A stretch of DNA of 64,000 bases from Acidimicrobiales bacterium (lineage in GTDB: Bacteria > Actinomycetota > Acidimicrobiia > Acidimicrobiales > Poriferisodalaceae), in contig VYDH01000020.1 in the NCBI GenBank assembly GCA_009843525.1, forward strand, positions 1 to 64,000. The letters run 5' to 3'. Positions 42,197-50,798 of the stretch are shown one piece after another. Made by a program: the position numbers and the translations under genes. The notes under the pieces are model-generated. The model had not been told where the DNA came from. It worked only from the letters and a program-made list of their open reading frames with translations, and made no database searches. The first letter of the stretch is position 1. The number at the start of each line of letters is the position of its first letter.

Positions 42197-43585
42197 ATGA
42201 CGGCGAGCGCTAACCGCAGACCGCTTGCAGGGATCCGGGTCTTCGAGATCAGCATTGCGGTGGCAGCCCCCTGCTGCGGCAAGGCGATGGCGCATCACGG
42301 GGCCGAGGTGTTCAAGGTGGAGGCCCACAGCTATCCCGATGTGGCGCGAGCGTTCGGCTCCGCATGGGCTCGCGATCCCGAGCTGGCGGATGTCTTCTGC
42401 GACACAGGTCCCTACGTGCCCGAGATGTCGGCCGGCAAGCGCTCGGTCGGGCTCGAGCTGAAACAGCCCCAGGCACTCGAGGCCGCGAAACGCCTGCTGG
42501 CCACGTGCGACGTGTTCTTGACGAACTTCGCGGCGCCGGGCATCGCCGAACTGGGACTCGACTACGAATCCGTCAAGCAGGTGTGCCCCGACATCATCTA
42601 TGCAGGCATGACCGGGTTCGGGGTCGACCCCGACAAGCCGTACTACCCCTTCCGGGCCTTCGGCCCGAATCAGGCACCGCTCGTGGGATGGGACGCGCTC
42701 ACTGGCTTCCCGCACGAGGAACCCGCCGGCATTCCCTCCATCGCCCCGCCGGACTACATGGGCGGGTTGCACACCATGCTGGCGATTGTCACGGCGTTGC
42801 ACGAACGGGACCGCACAGGTGAGGGCCGGTTCATCGACATCAGCCAGCTCGAGACCACCGTGTCGTTCCTGGGGCCATACCTGGTGGGCCAGGACCTCGG
42901 CGTGCCCGAGCCGTTTCGCAATGGCAACCGGGTGTCGTGGGCGGCACCTGCGGGGATCTACCCATGCGCGGGCAACGATCGCTGGATCGCCGTCGAAGTG
43001 CCCGATGACGAGGCATGGCAGGCGCTGGCGGGTTTGGCCGAATGGTCTGATGTGCCTGCGCACGACGCCGGCGGCGGTGCCGCCTTGTCGACCTACCCGC
43101 ACGGCACGCTGGCCGATCGCGTTGCCAATCACGATGCGATTGATGCCGAGCTGTCCGACTGGACCAGCCGTCGCAGCCCCCAACAAGCGGCCGCGGAGCT
43201 GCAGGAGCTGGGCGTTGCGGCCTACGAGGTGCTCAACCACACGGGCGTGCTGGCTGACCCCCAGGTGCACGACCGCCGCCCGTATTCGATCGCCCCGAGT
43301 CCACGATTGGGCCGCGACCTGTTCGTTCGCAACCCGGTGCGCTTAAGTGCGACACCCCCGTATGTCACACGCGCCGGGCCCAACATGGGAGGCGACACCG
43401 TCGATGTCCTCACCGAGATCGGCTATTCGGAGGACGATGTGGAGCAGATGGTCTCTGACGGGACGGCGTTCGTAGATGCCCGACCTGAGGTTGTGCTGGA
43501 ACGGCCTTTCGACCGCTGGTACGAATCGGTCGGGATAGCGGAGTTCTACGACGCCGAAGACAGCATCACCGGCGGCAGCCAATGA
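42197..43585 (+). CDS. CaiB/BaiF (class III) CoA transferase, catalytic partner
   Basis: A 462-residue class III CoA transferase. The N-terminus LAGIRVFEISIAVAAPCCGKAMAHHGAEVFKVE, SAGKRSVGLELKQPQAL, NFAAPGIAELGLDYESV and TGFGVD are typical. Asp186 in APPDYMGGLHTMLAIVTAL is at the position of the catalytic Asp of formyl-CoA transferase. The family moves CoA between carboxylic acids through Asp-CoA intermediates. ATG with AGGTG 8 nt upstream. Its stop overlaps the second CoA-transferase gene by 4 nt; that partner lacks the Asp, so a heterodimer with one active site is suggested. Confidence 0.85.
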   Translation: MTASANRRPLAGIRVFEISIAVAAPCCGKAMAHHGAEVFKVEAHSYPDVARAFGSAWARDPELADVFCDTGPYVPEMSAGKRSVGLELKQPQALEAAKRLLATCDVFLTNFAAPGIAELGLDYESVKQVCPDIIYAGMTGFGVDPDKPYYPFRAFGPNQAPLVGWDALTGFPHEEPAGIPSIAPPDYMGGLHTMLAIVTALHERDRTGEGRFIDISQLETTVSFLGPYLVGQDLGVPEPFRNGNRVSWAAPAGIYPCAGNDRWIAVEVPDDEAWQALAGLAEWSDVPAHDAGGGAALSTYPHGTLADRVANHDAIDAELSDWTSRRSPQQAAAELQELGVAAYEVLNHTGVLADPQVHDRRPYSIAPSPRLGRDLFVRNPVRLSATPPYVTRAGPNMGGDTVDVLTEIGYSEDDVEQMVSDGTAFVDARPEVVLERPFDRWYESVGIAEFYDAEDSITGGSQ

Positions 43586-44808
43586 GCCCCGCGCAACACG
43601 GCCACGGCCCGTGGAATGGGGTTCGGGTGCTTGACCTGACCGGGCTGTCGGGTGCGTATGGCACCCGCGTTTGGGCGGCGCTCGGCGCCGACGTGATCTG
43701 CGTGGAACCCCCTGGGGGGAATCCGATCCGCACCATGCCGCCGCTGGCGCCGGGTCACGCAGGCCCCGAGGCCAGCCTGTGGTGGGCGTACTACGCGGCG
43801 TCGAAACGCAGTGTGGTGCTCGACCCGACCGACAGCGAGGATGCCGCGTCGCTGGTGAAGCTGATCGGCACAGCTGACGTGGTGCTCGACGATGCGATGC
43901 CCGCCGCCCAAGAGGCATACCCGTGGCTGGCAGACATGGGCCAGGGCGGGCTCGGTGTCTCCGGGATCGTCGAGAGGTATCCGCACCTGACTTGGGTATC
44001 GATCACGCCGTTCGGCATGACAGGGCCGCGACGTCACTGGCGTTCGTCGAATCTTGTCGCCTGGGCATCGTGCGGCTTGGCGTCCACCGTGGGCTTCCCG
44101 CACGGCCCCCCGCTGGCACCGGCAGGAGAGATCGGTGTGCTGATGCACGGCGCCTCGCTGCATGCGGTGATCGGTTCGATGATGTCGGTGCGTGCACGCA
44201 ATCAGGCTGGGGCGGCGGGTGAGCCGGCACTCGGCCAGACCATCGACCTGTCGTTGCAGGAAGTAGGACTGTGGCTGTCGCCTGAGACCGGTGTGCCGCT
44301 GTATCTCGACGACCAGGTGCCACGGCCTCGGGCCGGCAATCGCCGTCCGGTCACCAGCCCGATGGGCATGTACCCAGCGTCGGACGGTTACGTGGCGATC
44401 ATCGCTATCCAGCCGGCGCACTGGAACGCAGTCGCGCAATGGGTGCACGAGCTGACCGGCAACGAGGGCATCCTCGACGAGATCTTCATCGACATCGTGG
44501 TGCGCCGTGAGGCGCTGGAAGCCGTGGACGCGTGGGTTGAGGAGCTCACCACCCGCTTCACCAAACAGGAACTGTTCGTGGAAGGCCAACGGCGGCGCAT
44601 CCCGATCACCCCGGTCAACACCGTGGGCGATCTGCGTCACGACCCGCATCTCGAAGCCGTGGGCTGGTGGCGACCCGAGGAGCACCCGGTGCTCGGCACC
44701 TACACCGTTCCCGGCTCGCCCTTCACTACCGACGGCGACTGGTGGGCCTGGCAGCGAGCACCGATGCTGGGCGAGCACACCGACGGCGTGCTCGCCGAGC
44801 TGACCTAG
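43582..44808 (+). CDS. CaiB/BaiF CoA transferase paralogue lacking the catalytic Asp
   Basis: A 408-residue class III CoA-transferase fold protein: NGVRVLDLTGLSGAYGTRVWAALGADVICVEPPGG, YYAASKRSVVLDPTD, SITPFGMTGPR. At the catalytic position the sequence reads GVLMHGASLHAVIG, with Val where the neighbour has Asp186. The rest of the fold, including the C-terminal PITPVNTVGDLRHDPHL, is intact, so this is not a decayed gene. It probably pairs with the upstream protein; class III transferases are interlocked dimers. Overlap ATGA with the upstream gene. The window also has a fusion that keeps the Asp in only one of two domains (52056-54539). Confidence 0.8.
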   Translation: MSPAQHGHGPWNGVRVLDLTGLSGAYGTRVWAALGADVICVEPPGGNPIRTMPPLAPGHAGPEASLWWAYYAASKRSVVLDPTDSEDAASLVKLIGTADVVLDDAMPAAQEAYPWLADMGQGGLGVSGIVERYPHLTWVSITPFGMTGPRRHWRSSNLVAWASCGLASTVGFPHGPPLAPAGEIGVLMHGASLHAVIGSMMSVRARNQAGAAGEPALGQTIDLSLQEVGLWLSPETGVPLYLDDQVPRPRAGNRRPVTSPMGMYPASDGYVAIIAIQPAHWNAVAQWVHELTGNEGILDEIFIDIVVRREALEAVDAWVEELTTRFTKQELFVEGQRRRIPITPVNTVGDLRHDPHLEAVGWWRPEEHPVLGTYTVPGSPFTTDGDWWAWQRAPMLGEHTDGVLAELT

Positions 44809-44826
44809 CGACTCGCTCGGCAGCGC

Positions 44827-45732
44827 TCAGCGGGGCGGGTCGAGCAGGGGTGGACCGGTGGCTGTCACGTTGACCGGGTCGCCGACGGAGACCGCAACGC
44901 CCTCGGGGTCGATGGTGCACGCGACACCGAACATGGCATTGCCCTCCAGCATCCCCCGCATGCCTGGCGAGAAGCCTTCCGCGACCGAGCACCAGCGGTG
45001 CTTGCGCAGCACCAAGGCAGGTTCGCGGTGGCGCTCGCCGGTGTCCTGATCGATCTGCGGGACGGCGCAGCGGGGCCACACCACGCGAGCGGTGAGCTGG
45101 GCCGAGCCGATCGAGAACTCGGTCCAGGTGTCTTCCGACCAAGGTTCGTCGTTGGTCACGATGAGATTCGCCCGGAATCGTTCGATGCCGAACGGCTCTG
45201 AGGCCCGCGCCACCAGATCGTCGAGCGAGGCCGTATTGGCCACGAGCACCGGCGCGGCGTCAGCGAAACCGGTGAGGCGTCCCCGGAACAGCCGCATCGG
45301 ACGGGATGACTCAGGGGTGAACGCTGCGAGTCTGGCCGGGAAGCCGAGCACCTCGCTGAAGAACTCGGCCGCCTCGTCTCCTGCATCTGCGCACGCCACT
45401 TCATCGCCGATCAAGGCAAGGACAGTGGTGTCATTGGCGTCGGGGCGTTTCACGTCAATGGTGCCCATGCCGGGTGCGCTGATGGTCAGGCCGCCGTCGA
45501 TCGGCACGGCGGCGACGGTGGCGAGCGCCGCGTTGCGACGTTGGGTGACCGCTTCCCCGAGTGCGTCGGTGTCGTTGGGGGCCGTCACCACCTGCCATGC
45601 GCGGTCGCCTTCGAGCCCGGTTGCCGTGACCAGAGCCGAATCGAGCTCGACGCGGCGGCAGCCCTTGATGGGGTGAATGGTGATACCGGTGAGCGTGCCG
45701 GCGGCTTCGCCGCCATGTCCTTCTGCGGTCAT
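44827..45732 (-). CDS. MOSC-domain protein with N-terminal beta-barrel
   Basis: A 301-residue protein of the mARC/YcbX type. The N-terminal MOSC_N barrel shows GITIHPIKGCRRVELDSALV and GLEGDRAWQVV; the MOSC domain shows RFRANLIV, RCAVPQIDQDTGERHREP with the Cys that would hold the molybdenum cofactor, and the closing VGDPV. Such proteins bind sulfurated molybdenum cofactor and reduce N-hydroxylated compounds or deliver sulfur. The ATG has a TAGGGT box 6 nt upstream, suggesting a leaderless message. Divergent from the DddP-like gene. It adds to the molybdenum enzymes encoded here. Confidence 0.8.
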   Translation of the reverse strand: MTAEGHGGEAAGTLTGITIHPIKGCRRVELDSALVTATGLEGDRAWQVVTAPNDTDALGEAVTQRRNAALATVAAVPIDGGLTISAPGMGTIDVKRPDANDTTVLALIGDEVACADAGDEAAEFFSEVLGFPARLAAFTPESSRPMRLFRGRLTGFADAAPVLVANTASLDDLVARASEPFGIERFRANLIVTNDEPWSEDTWTEFSIGSAQLTARVVWPRCAVPQIDQDTGERHREPALVLRKHRWCSVAEGFSPGMRGMLEGNAMFGVACTIDPEGVAVSVGDPVNVTATGPPLLDPPR

Positions 45733-45738
45733 TCCCAG

Positions 45739-45744
45739 ACCCTA
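45739..45744 (-). promoter_or_regulatory. Candidate -10 box for leaderless MOSC gene
   Basis: TAGGGT on the minus strand, 6 nt before the ATG at 45732. Confidence 0.5.
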
Positions 45745-45812
45745 GGCTCGCCGCGCATCAGTGTCTCGGCCTCACAGCGGGGCTGTGCAGACCTTGGGAG
45801 GGGCGAGCGGTC

Positions 45813-47135
45813 ATGGCACTGCAGGGGTTCGATCGCCGCCACAAGCCCAAGATCGGCGTCGGCCGGGCCGAACCCCCGGAGTGGTTGCTGGACCACACCG
45901 ACCTCAACATGCACGCGCTCGGCCCGGGTGCCGAGCTGGAGGCCGAGTGGGCTGCTGCGGGGCTGCAGCTTCCCGACCGCTCGGCGCTGCGCCGGTACCG
46001 CCTGGAACGGGTCCGCGAGCAGCTGCGCGGCGCGGACTGCGATGCGGCACTGCTGTACGACCCGGTGAACATCCGCTACGCCACGGACACCACGAACATG
46101 TCGCTGTGGACCATGCACAACGCCGTCCGCTACGCGTTCGTGGCCGCCGAGGGGCCCGTCGTGGTGTTCGAATTCTCAGACGGCGAATTCCTCGACGCCC
46201 ACTCCGAGACGGTGGACGAGATCCGCCCGGGACTGTCGCACATCTACTTCAAGGCCGGGCCGCGCTCGGGCGAGATCGCCGGCCGCTGGGCAGCTGAGAT
46301 AGCTGGGCTGGTGGACGAGCACAGCGGGGGAGGGCGACGCCTCGCAGTCGATCAGCTCGAACTGCGCGGGATCCGGGCCCTGGAAGGCCGCGGCATCGAG
46401 CTGGTCAGCGCCGGCGAGCTGATGGAGCAGGCCCGTGCGATCAAGGGCCCCGACGACATCCGGGCCATGCGGTGTGCCGTGCACGCCTGCGAGGCTGCCG
46501 TCGGCGACATGGCGGCCGTCTTCGAGCCCGGAGTGAGCGAGCTGGATCTGTGGGCCGAGCTGTGGGCAGGGAGCCTGCGGCGCTACGGCGAGTGGATCGA
46601 GACCAGGCTGCTGTCGTCGGGCCCACGCACGAACCCGTGGTACCACGAGGCCAGCAGCCGCCGGGTAGGAGCAGGCGAGCTGATGGGCTTCGACACTGAC
46701 TTGGTGGGCGCATACGGCATGTGCGTGGACCTGTCGCGGACATGGCTGTGCGGCAGCGGCAGACCCAGCGGTGCCCAGCACGACGCGTGGTCGCTCGCAC
46801 TCGAACAGATCCAGCGCAACACCGAGCTGCACCGCGCCGGAGCAACACTGCGCGAGATCACCGACAAGGCGTGGTACCCCGATCCCGAGCATTACCGCGG
46901 CTACACGGTCATCTCCCACGGCGTCGGGCTGTGCGACGAATACCCGGCGATCTACCACCGCCACAAGTGGGACTCGATCGGCTACGACGGGGTTCTGGAG
47001 CCCGGCATAGTGATGTGCGTGGAGGCGTTCATCGGGCCGAGATCAGGCGGTGAGGGCGTGAAGCTGGAGGAGCAGGTGCTGATCACCGAGACCGGCAACG
47101 AGGTCCTCACCAGCCTGCCGCTCGGACTGGTCTAG
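45813..47135 (+). CDS. dddP: DddP-like DMSP lyase (M24 metallopeptidase fold)
   Basis: A 440-residue protein of the pita-bread fold. Every residue described for DMSP lyase DddP is present at nearly the same number: metal ligands Asp294, Asp296 (FDTDL), Asp306 (CVDLSR), His369 (SHGVGLCDE), Glu404 (CVEAF) and Glu419 (KLEEQ), plus Tyr364, 5 residues before the His, and Asp375, 6 after. DddP (about 446 residues) has these at 295, 297, 307, 371, 406, 421, 366 and 377. Other family segments are YATDTTNMSLW and GEWIETRLLSSGPRTNPW. The product would cleave dimethylsulfoniopropionate to DMS and acrylate. The alternative is an uncharacterised DddP relative. ATG with GGGAGGGG 10 nt upstream. Confidence 0.75.
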   Translation: MALQGFDRRHKPKIGVGRAEPPEWLLDHTDLNMHALGPGAELEAEWAAAGLQLPDRSALRRYRLERVREQLRGADCDAALLYDPVNIRYATDTTNMSLWTMHNAVRYAFVAAEGPVVVFEFSDGEFLDAHSETVDEIRPGLSHIYFKAGPRSGEIAGRWAAEIAGLVDEHSGGGRRLAVDQLELRGIRALEGRGIELVSAGELMEQARAIKGPDDIRAMRCAVHACEAAVGDMAAVFEPGVSELDLWAELWAGSLRRYGEWIETRLLSSGPRTNPWYHEASSRRVGAGELMGFDTDLVGAYGMCVDLSRTWLCGSGRPSGAQHDAWSLALEQIQRNTELHRAGATLREITDKAWYPDPEHYRGYTVISHGVGLCDEYPAIYHRHKWDSIGYDGVLEPGIVMCVEAFIGPRSGGEGVKLEEQVLITETGNEVLTSLPLGLV

Positions 47136-47155
47136 ACCCCAGAGCCGTCGGGGTC
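47135..47155. terminator. Hairpin after DddP-like gene
   Basis: GACCCC and GGGGTC form a 6-bp stem with a 9-nt loop starting at the last base of the stop codon, between convergent genes. No T tract. Confidence 0.4.
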
Positions 47156-47174
47156 CTCCAGGTCGTGGCGGCGA

Positions 47175-49082
47175 TCAAGCCGGATCTGCCGGCAGGTCGC
47201 GCTCGTGCTGTTCGAAGCTGACGAGCACCTGGTTGGCTTCGACTGCATCGCCTGGCCCGCAGCGGACCTCTGCAACGGTGCCCGCCCCGTGCGCGGCAAG
47301 CGAGTGCAGCATCTTCATCGCCTCCACCACCACGACCACGTCGCCCGTGGCAACGACATCACCCGTCACCACCGGCACGTCGACCACGACAGCGGGAAAT
47401 GGCGCAGCAACCGAGTCGACGTCGCCGGTGTCGCCGGTTGCGGTGGGCGCCCAGGCGTCGGAGCGGTCGGGCACCTCGAAGGTGATCGTGTGGCCGCGGA
47501 GATTGACGGCCACGCCATCACGCGTTGCACTGCTCGTGTTCGCGGCACGACCCGCCGCTATCGCCCTGGCGGACACCTCGTGGAGCTCGCCGACCTCATC
47601 GCGCAGCACGGCGACGGCGTCCGAGGTGTGCGGGGTCAGCCGGAAGTCGCTCAGCACGGTCCACGGCCCACTCGGGGCCGCTGCACGCTCGTCCAGCAAC
47701 GGGCCCAACCAGGCGGCCGCGGCGGCCGCGGCCGCCTCGGCGGCAGGCGGCGGCGCAGGCATCTCGGCGGCGCCGAGCCTATCGATCACGTTCGTGGTCA
47801 TCTCGCCATCGCGCAGTTGGGGCGCGTCGACGAGCCAGCGCAGGAATCCGGCATTCGTGGGAACCGGGCCCACGACCAGCCCGTCGAGCGCATCGCGCAG
47901 GGCGTCGAGCGCCGCAGGGCGGTCGGGGCGAGTGACGACGAGCTTGGCGATCAGCGGGTCGTAGTACGGGGAGATCTGACTGCCGGCGGCGATGGCGGCA
48001 TCCCAGCGCACTCCGGGGGGAACCTGCAGGTGGCGTACCGGGCCTGCCTGGGGAGTGAAGCCATCAGACGGGTCCTCGGCGTTGATCCGGGCTTCGATGC
48101 TGTGCCCGCTGAACGTGACGGCTGACTGGTCGAAACCCAGCGGCTCGCCGCCGGCGGCTCTCAGTTGCAGCTCCACCAGGTCGAGCCCGGTGATGGCCTC
48201 GGTGACGGGGTGCTCCACTTGCAGTCGGGTGTTCATCTCCAAGAAGAAGAACTCGCCGGTGCCGGCATCGACGATGAACTCCACGGTGCCGGCGTTGTCG
48301 TAACCGATGCGATGGGCGAGCGCCACCGCCGCGTCATGCAATCCCTCACGGGCGGCGGTATCCAGATTGGGTGCCGGCGCTTCCTCCAACAGCTTCTGGT
48401 AGCGACGCTGCGAGGAGCAGTCGCGAGTGCCGAGGTGGATGACCGTGCCGTGCCGGTCGCCGACGACCTGCACCTCCACATGACGGGGCCGCTCGATGTA
48501 GCGCTCCACCAGCACCCGGTCGTCGCCGAACGAGCGCAATGCCTCGGTGCGGGCTTCAGCCAGCGCGGCGTCGAACCCGTCAGCCGAGCGGACGATGCGG
48601 ATGCCCTTGCCGCCCCCGCCCGCTGACGCCTTGATCAGCACCGGAAAGCTCAATCGCTCGCGAACACCGTCGATGTCGACGTCGCTGAACCCGGGAATGG
48701 TCGGCACGCCCGCAGACTCCGCAATGGCACGAGCTTCGATCTTCGAGCCCATCTGGGCGATTGCGTCAGGATGCGGCCCGACCCAGGTCAGCCCGGCGTC
48801 GACGACTGCCCGGGCGAAGTCGGCGTTCTCGGACAGAAAGCCGTAACCGGGGTGAATCGCATCGGCCCCGGTCTCGTGGGCCGCCGCCACGATGGCCCCG
48901 GCGTCGAGGTACGAGCGCTCGAGCGAGGCCGGCCCAATGCAGATCGCCTCGTCGGCCTCGAGAGCAAACGGTGCATCACGATCGGGTTCGGCATAGACGG
49001 CGACCGTTCGCCAGCCCAGCCGGCGTGCCGTCGCGAACACCCGGCTCGCGATCTCGCCTCGGTTCGCGACCAGCAGCTTCAT
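47175..49082 (-). CDS. Biotin carboxylase/biotin carrier subunit of acyl-CoA carboxylase
   Basis: A 635-residue alpha subunit of the methylcrotonoyl/propionyl-CoA carboxylase type. The biotin carboxylase domain (about 1-445) has LVANRGEIASRVF, the ATP-grasp loop ASAGGGGKGIRIV, GTRDCSSQRRYQKLLEEAPAP and EMNTRLQVEHPVTE. An alanine run (PPAAEAAAAAAAAW, near 455) forms a linker. The C-terminal biotinyl domain has the biotin-attachment lysine in VVVVEAMKMLHS. It carboxylates biotin with bicarbonate and ATP. The beta subunit gene is 18 bases upstream on the same strand. Convergent with the DddP-like gene. Confidence 0.9.
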   Translation of the reverse strand: MKLLVANRGEIASRVFATARRLGWRTVAVYAEPDRDAPFALEADEAICIGPASLERSYLDAGAIVAAAHETGADAIHPGYGFLSENADFARAVVDAGLTWVGPHPDAIAQMGSKIEARAIAESAGVPTIPGFSDVDIDGVRERLSFPVLIKASAGGGGKGIRIVRSADGFDAALAEARTEALRSFGDDRVLVERYIERPRHVEVQVVGDRHGTVIHLGTRDCSSQRRYQKLLEEAPAPNLDTAAREGLHDAAVALAHRIGYDNAGTVEFIVDAGTGEFFFLEMNTRLQVEHPVTEAITGLDLVELQLRAAGGEPLGFDQSAVTFSGHSIEARINAEDPSDGFTPQAGPVRHLQVPPGVRWDAAIAAGSQISPYYDPLIAKLVVTRPDRPAALDALRDALDGLVVGPVPTNAGFLRWLVDAPQLRDGEMTTNVIDRLGAAEMPAPPPAAEAAAAAAAAWLGPLLDERAAAPSGPWTVLSDFRLTPHTSDAVAVLRDEVGELHEVSARAIAAGRAANTSSATRDGVAVNLRGHTITFEVPDRSDAWAPTATGDTGDVDSVAAPFPAVVVDVPVVTGDVVATGDVVVVVEAMKMLHSLAAHGAGTVAEVRCGPGDAVEANQVLVSFEQHERDLPADPA

Positions 49083-49100
49083 AGCGAACGTGCTTCCCGG

Positions 49101-50723
49101 CTACATTCGGTACACGATGCCGCTGCCCACTGCAGGAGCATCCTGGCGGGCCGCGAGCGCTAGGCAGAGCCCGAGTGCGTCACGCGTGTCGACCGGATCG
49201 ATCAGGCCGTCGTCCCACAGCCGTGCCGTGGCGTAATACGGATCACTCTGCTGCTCGTACTGAGCGGCCACCTCGGCACGCATGGCAGCGATCTCGGACT
49301 CGGTGGTCTCGGTGCCGCGCATGCCGGCGAGCCGGATGTCCACCAGCACTGTCTGCGCTGTCTCGGCTGACATCGTGGCGATTCGGCTGTTGGGCCAGGC
49401 AAACAGGAACCTGGGGTTGAAGCCACGCCCGCACATTCCGTAGTTGCCGGCACCGTAGGAGCCCCCGATGAGCACCGTGTAGCGGGGCACTGTCGCGTTG
49501 GCGACGGCGGACACCATCTTTGCCCCGTGCTTGGCGATGCCGGCTGCCTCGGAGTCGCTGCCCACCATGTACCCGGTGGTGTTCTGCAGGAACAGCAGCG
49601 GCACCCGCCGCTGCTCGCACAGCTCGATGAAGTGGGTGGCCTTGAGGGCGTCGGAGGAGAAGATGATCCCGTTGTTGGCGATGATGCCGACTTGATGGCC
49701 CCAGACCCGAGCAAAGCCGCAGGTGATGTGCTCGCCCCACTCGGGCTTGAACTCCGAGTAGCGGGAGCCGTCGACCAGACGGGCGATGACCTCTCGTGCG
49801 TCGAAGCCGATGCGGTCGTCAGCGGAGATCACGCCGTAGATCTCGGCTGGGTCGTAGTGGGGTGCTTCCGGTTCCACCCACGACAGCCAGCCCTCGCGGT
49901 GATCCACCGGACGCTGGTTGACGGCGGCGCAGAGCTCGCGCAGCTTGCCGTAGGCCGATCGCTCGTCGGGGGTCATGTAGTCGGACACGCCCGAGATGCG
50001 GGTGTGCAGCGCAGCGCCGCCGAGGTCGTCGGGCTCGATGATTTCTCCGAGGGCGGCCTTCACGATCGGCGGGCCGCCAAGGTAAATGCGGCCGATGCCC
50101 GACACCATGATCACCTCGTCGCTGAGGGCCGGAACGTACGCCCCGCCTGCCGTGCATCCGCCCAGCACCACCGAGATCTGGGGGAGGCCCATGGCTGAGA
50201 GCCGGGCCTGGCGGTAGAAGCTGCCGCCGAAGTGGTCCTTGTCGGGGAAGATGTCGTCCTGCAGGGGCAGGAACGCGCCGCCGGAGTCGACCAGGTAGAT
50301 GACGCCGAGGCCGTTCTCGGCGGCGATGTCCTGGGCACGCACGTGCTTCTTGATGCTGACCGGCAGCAGCGAGCCGCCCTTCACCGTGGCGTCGTTGGCG
50401 ATGAACATCCACGGCACGCCGCAGACCACGCCGACACCGGTGACGATGCCCGCGCCGGGGGCGCTGTTGTCGTACATCTCCCAGCCCGCCAGCGTGGAGA
50501 GCTCCAGAAACGGCGTGCCGGCATCGCAGACCAGGTCGATCCGGTCCCGCGGCAGGATCTTGCCCCGGCTGTGATGGCGCTCGATGGAGCGCTCCCTGCC
50601 GGCCCCGCCGGAGATGGCGAACTGCTGCCGCTCCCGCAGCGTCGCGAGCAGGTCGGCATAGGCAGCCGCGTTCTTCTCGAACTCGGTGCTGCCGGTGTCG
50701 ATGCGGCTTTCGAACTGTCTCAT
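49101..50723 (-). CDS. Acyl-CoA carboxylase beta subunit (methylcrotonoyl-CoA carboxylase-like)
   Basis: A 540-residue carboxyltransferase. The segments SRGKILPRDRIDLVCDAGTPFLELS, NDATVKGGSLLPVSIKKHVRAQDIA, DSGGAFLPLQDDIFPDKDHFG, GGCTAGGAYVPALSDE, IYLGGPPIVKAALGE and LIGGSYGAGNYGMCGR follow the MCC-beta pattern closely. With the alpha subunit downstream it forms a complete biotin-dependent carboxylase. Methylcrotonoyl-CoA (leucine pathway) is the best guess; geranoyl-CoA or other enoyl-CoA substrates are possible. No other leucine-catabolic gene adjoins. Confidence 0.88.
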   Translation of the reverse strand: MRQFESRIDTGSTEFEKNAAAYADLLATLRERQQFAISGGAGRERSIERHHSRGKILPRDRIDLVCDAGTPFLELSTLAGWEMYDNSAPGAGIVTGVGVVCGVPWMFIANDATVKGGSLLPVSIKKHVRAQDIAAENGLGVIYLVDSGGAFLPLQDDIFPDKDHFGGSFYRQARLSAMGLPQISVVLGGCTAGGAYVPALSDEVIMVSGIGRIYLGGPPIVKAALGEIIEPDDLGGAALHTRISGVSDYMTPDERSAYGKLRELCAAVNQRPVDHREGWLSWVEPEAPHYDPAEIYGVISADDRIGFDAREVIARLVDGSRYSEFKPEWGEHITCGFARVWGHQVGIIANNGIIFSSDALKATHFIELCEQRRVPLLFLQNTTGYMVGSDSEAAGIAKHGAKMVSAVANATVPRYTVLIGGSYGAGNYGMCGRGFNPRFLFAWPNSRIATMSAETAQTVLVDIRLAGMRGTETTESEIAAMRAEVAAQYEQQSDPYYATARLWDDGLIDPVDTRDALGLCLALAARQDAPAVGSGIVYRM

Positions 50724-50798
50724 CTGCGGGCGGTGTCCCTCAGCCGGGGCGTTTCCGTCGCCGAAGATCGTACGGGGCGCGCCGGTGCGTGAACCTGC

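Noticed and set aside
47700-47760. GC-rich microsatellite-like repeat
   Set aside because: It encodes the alanine-rich linker between carboxylase domains and is in frame, so it is part of the gene.
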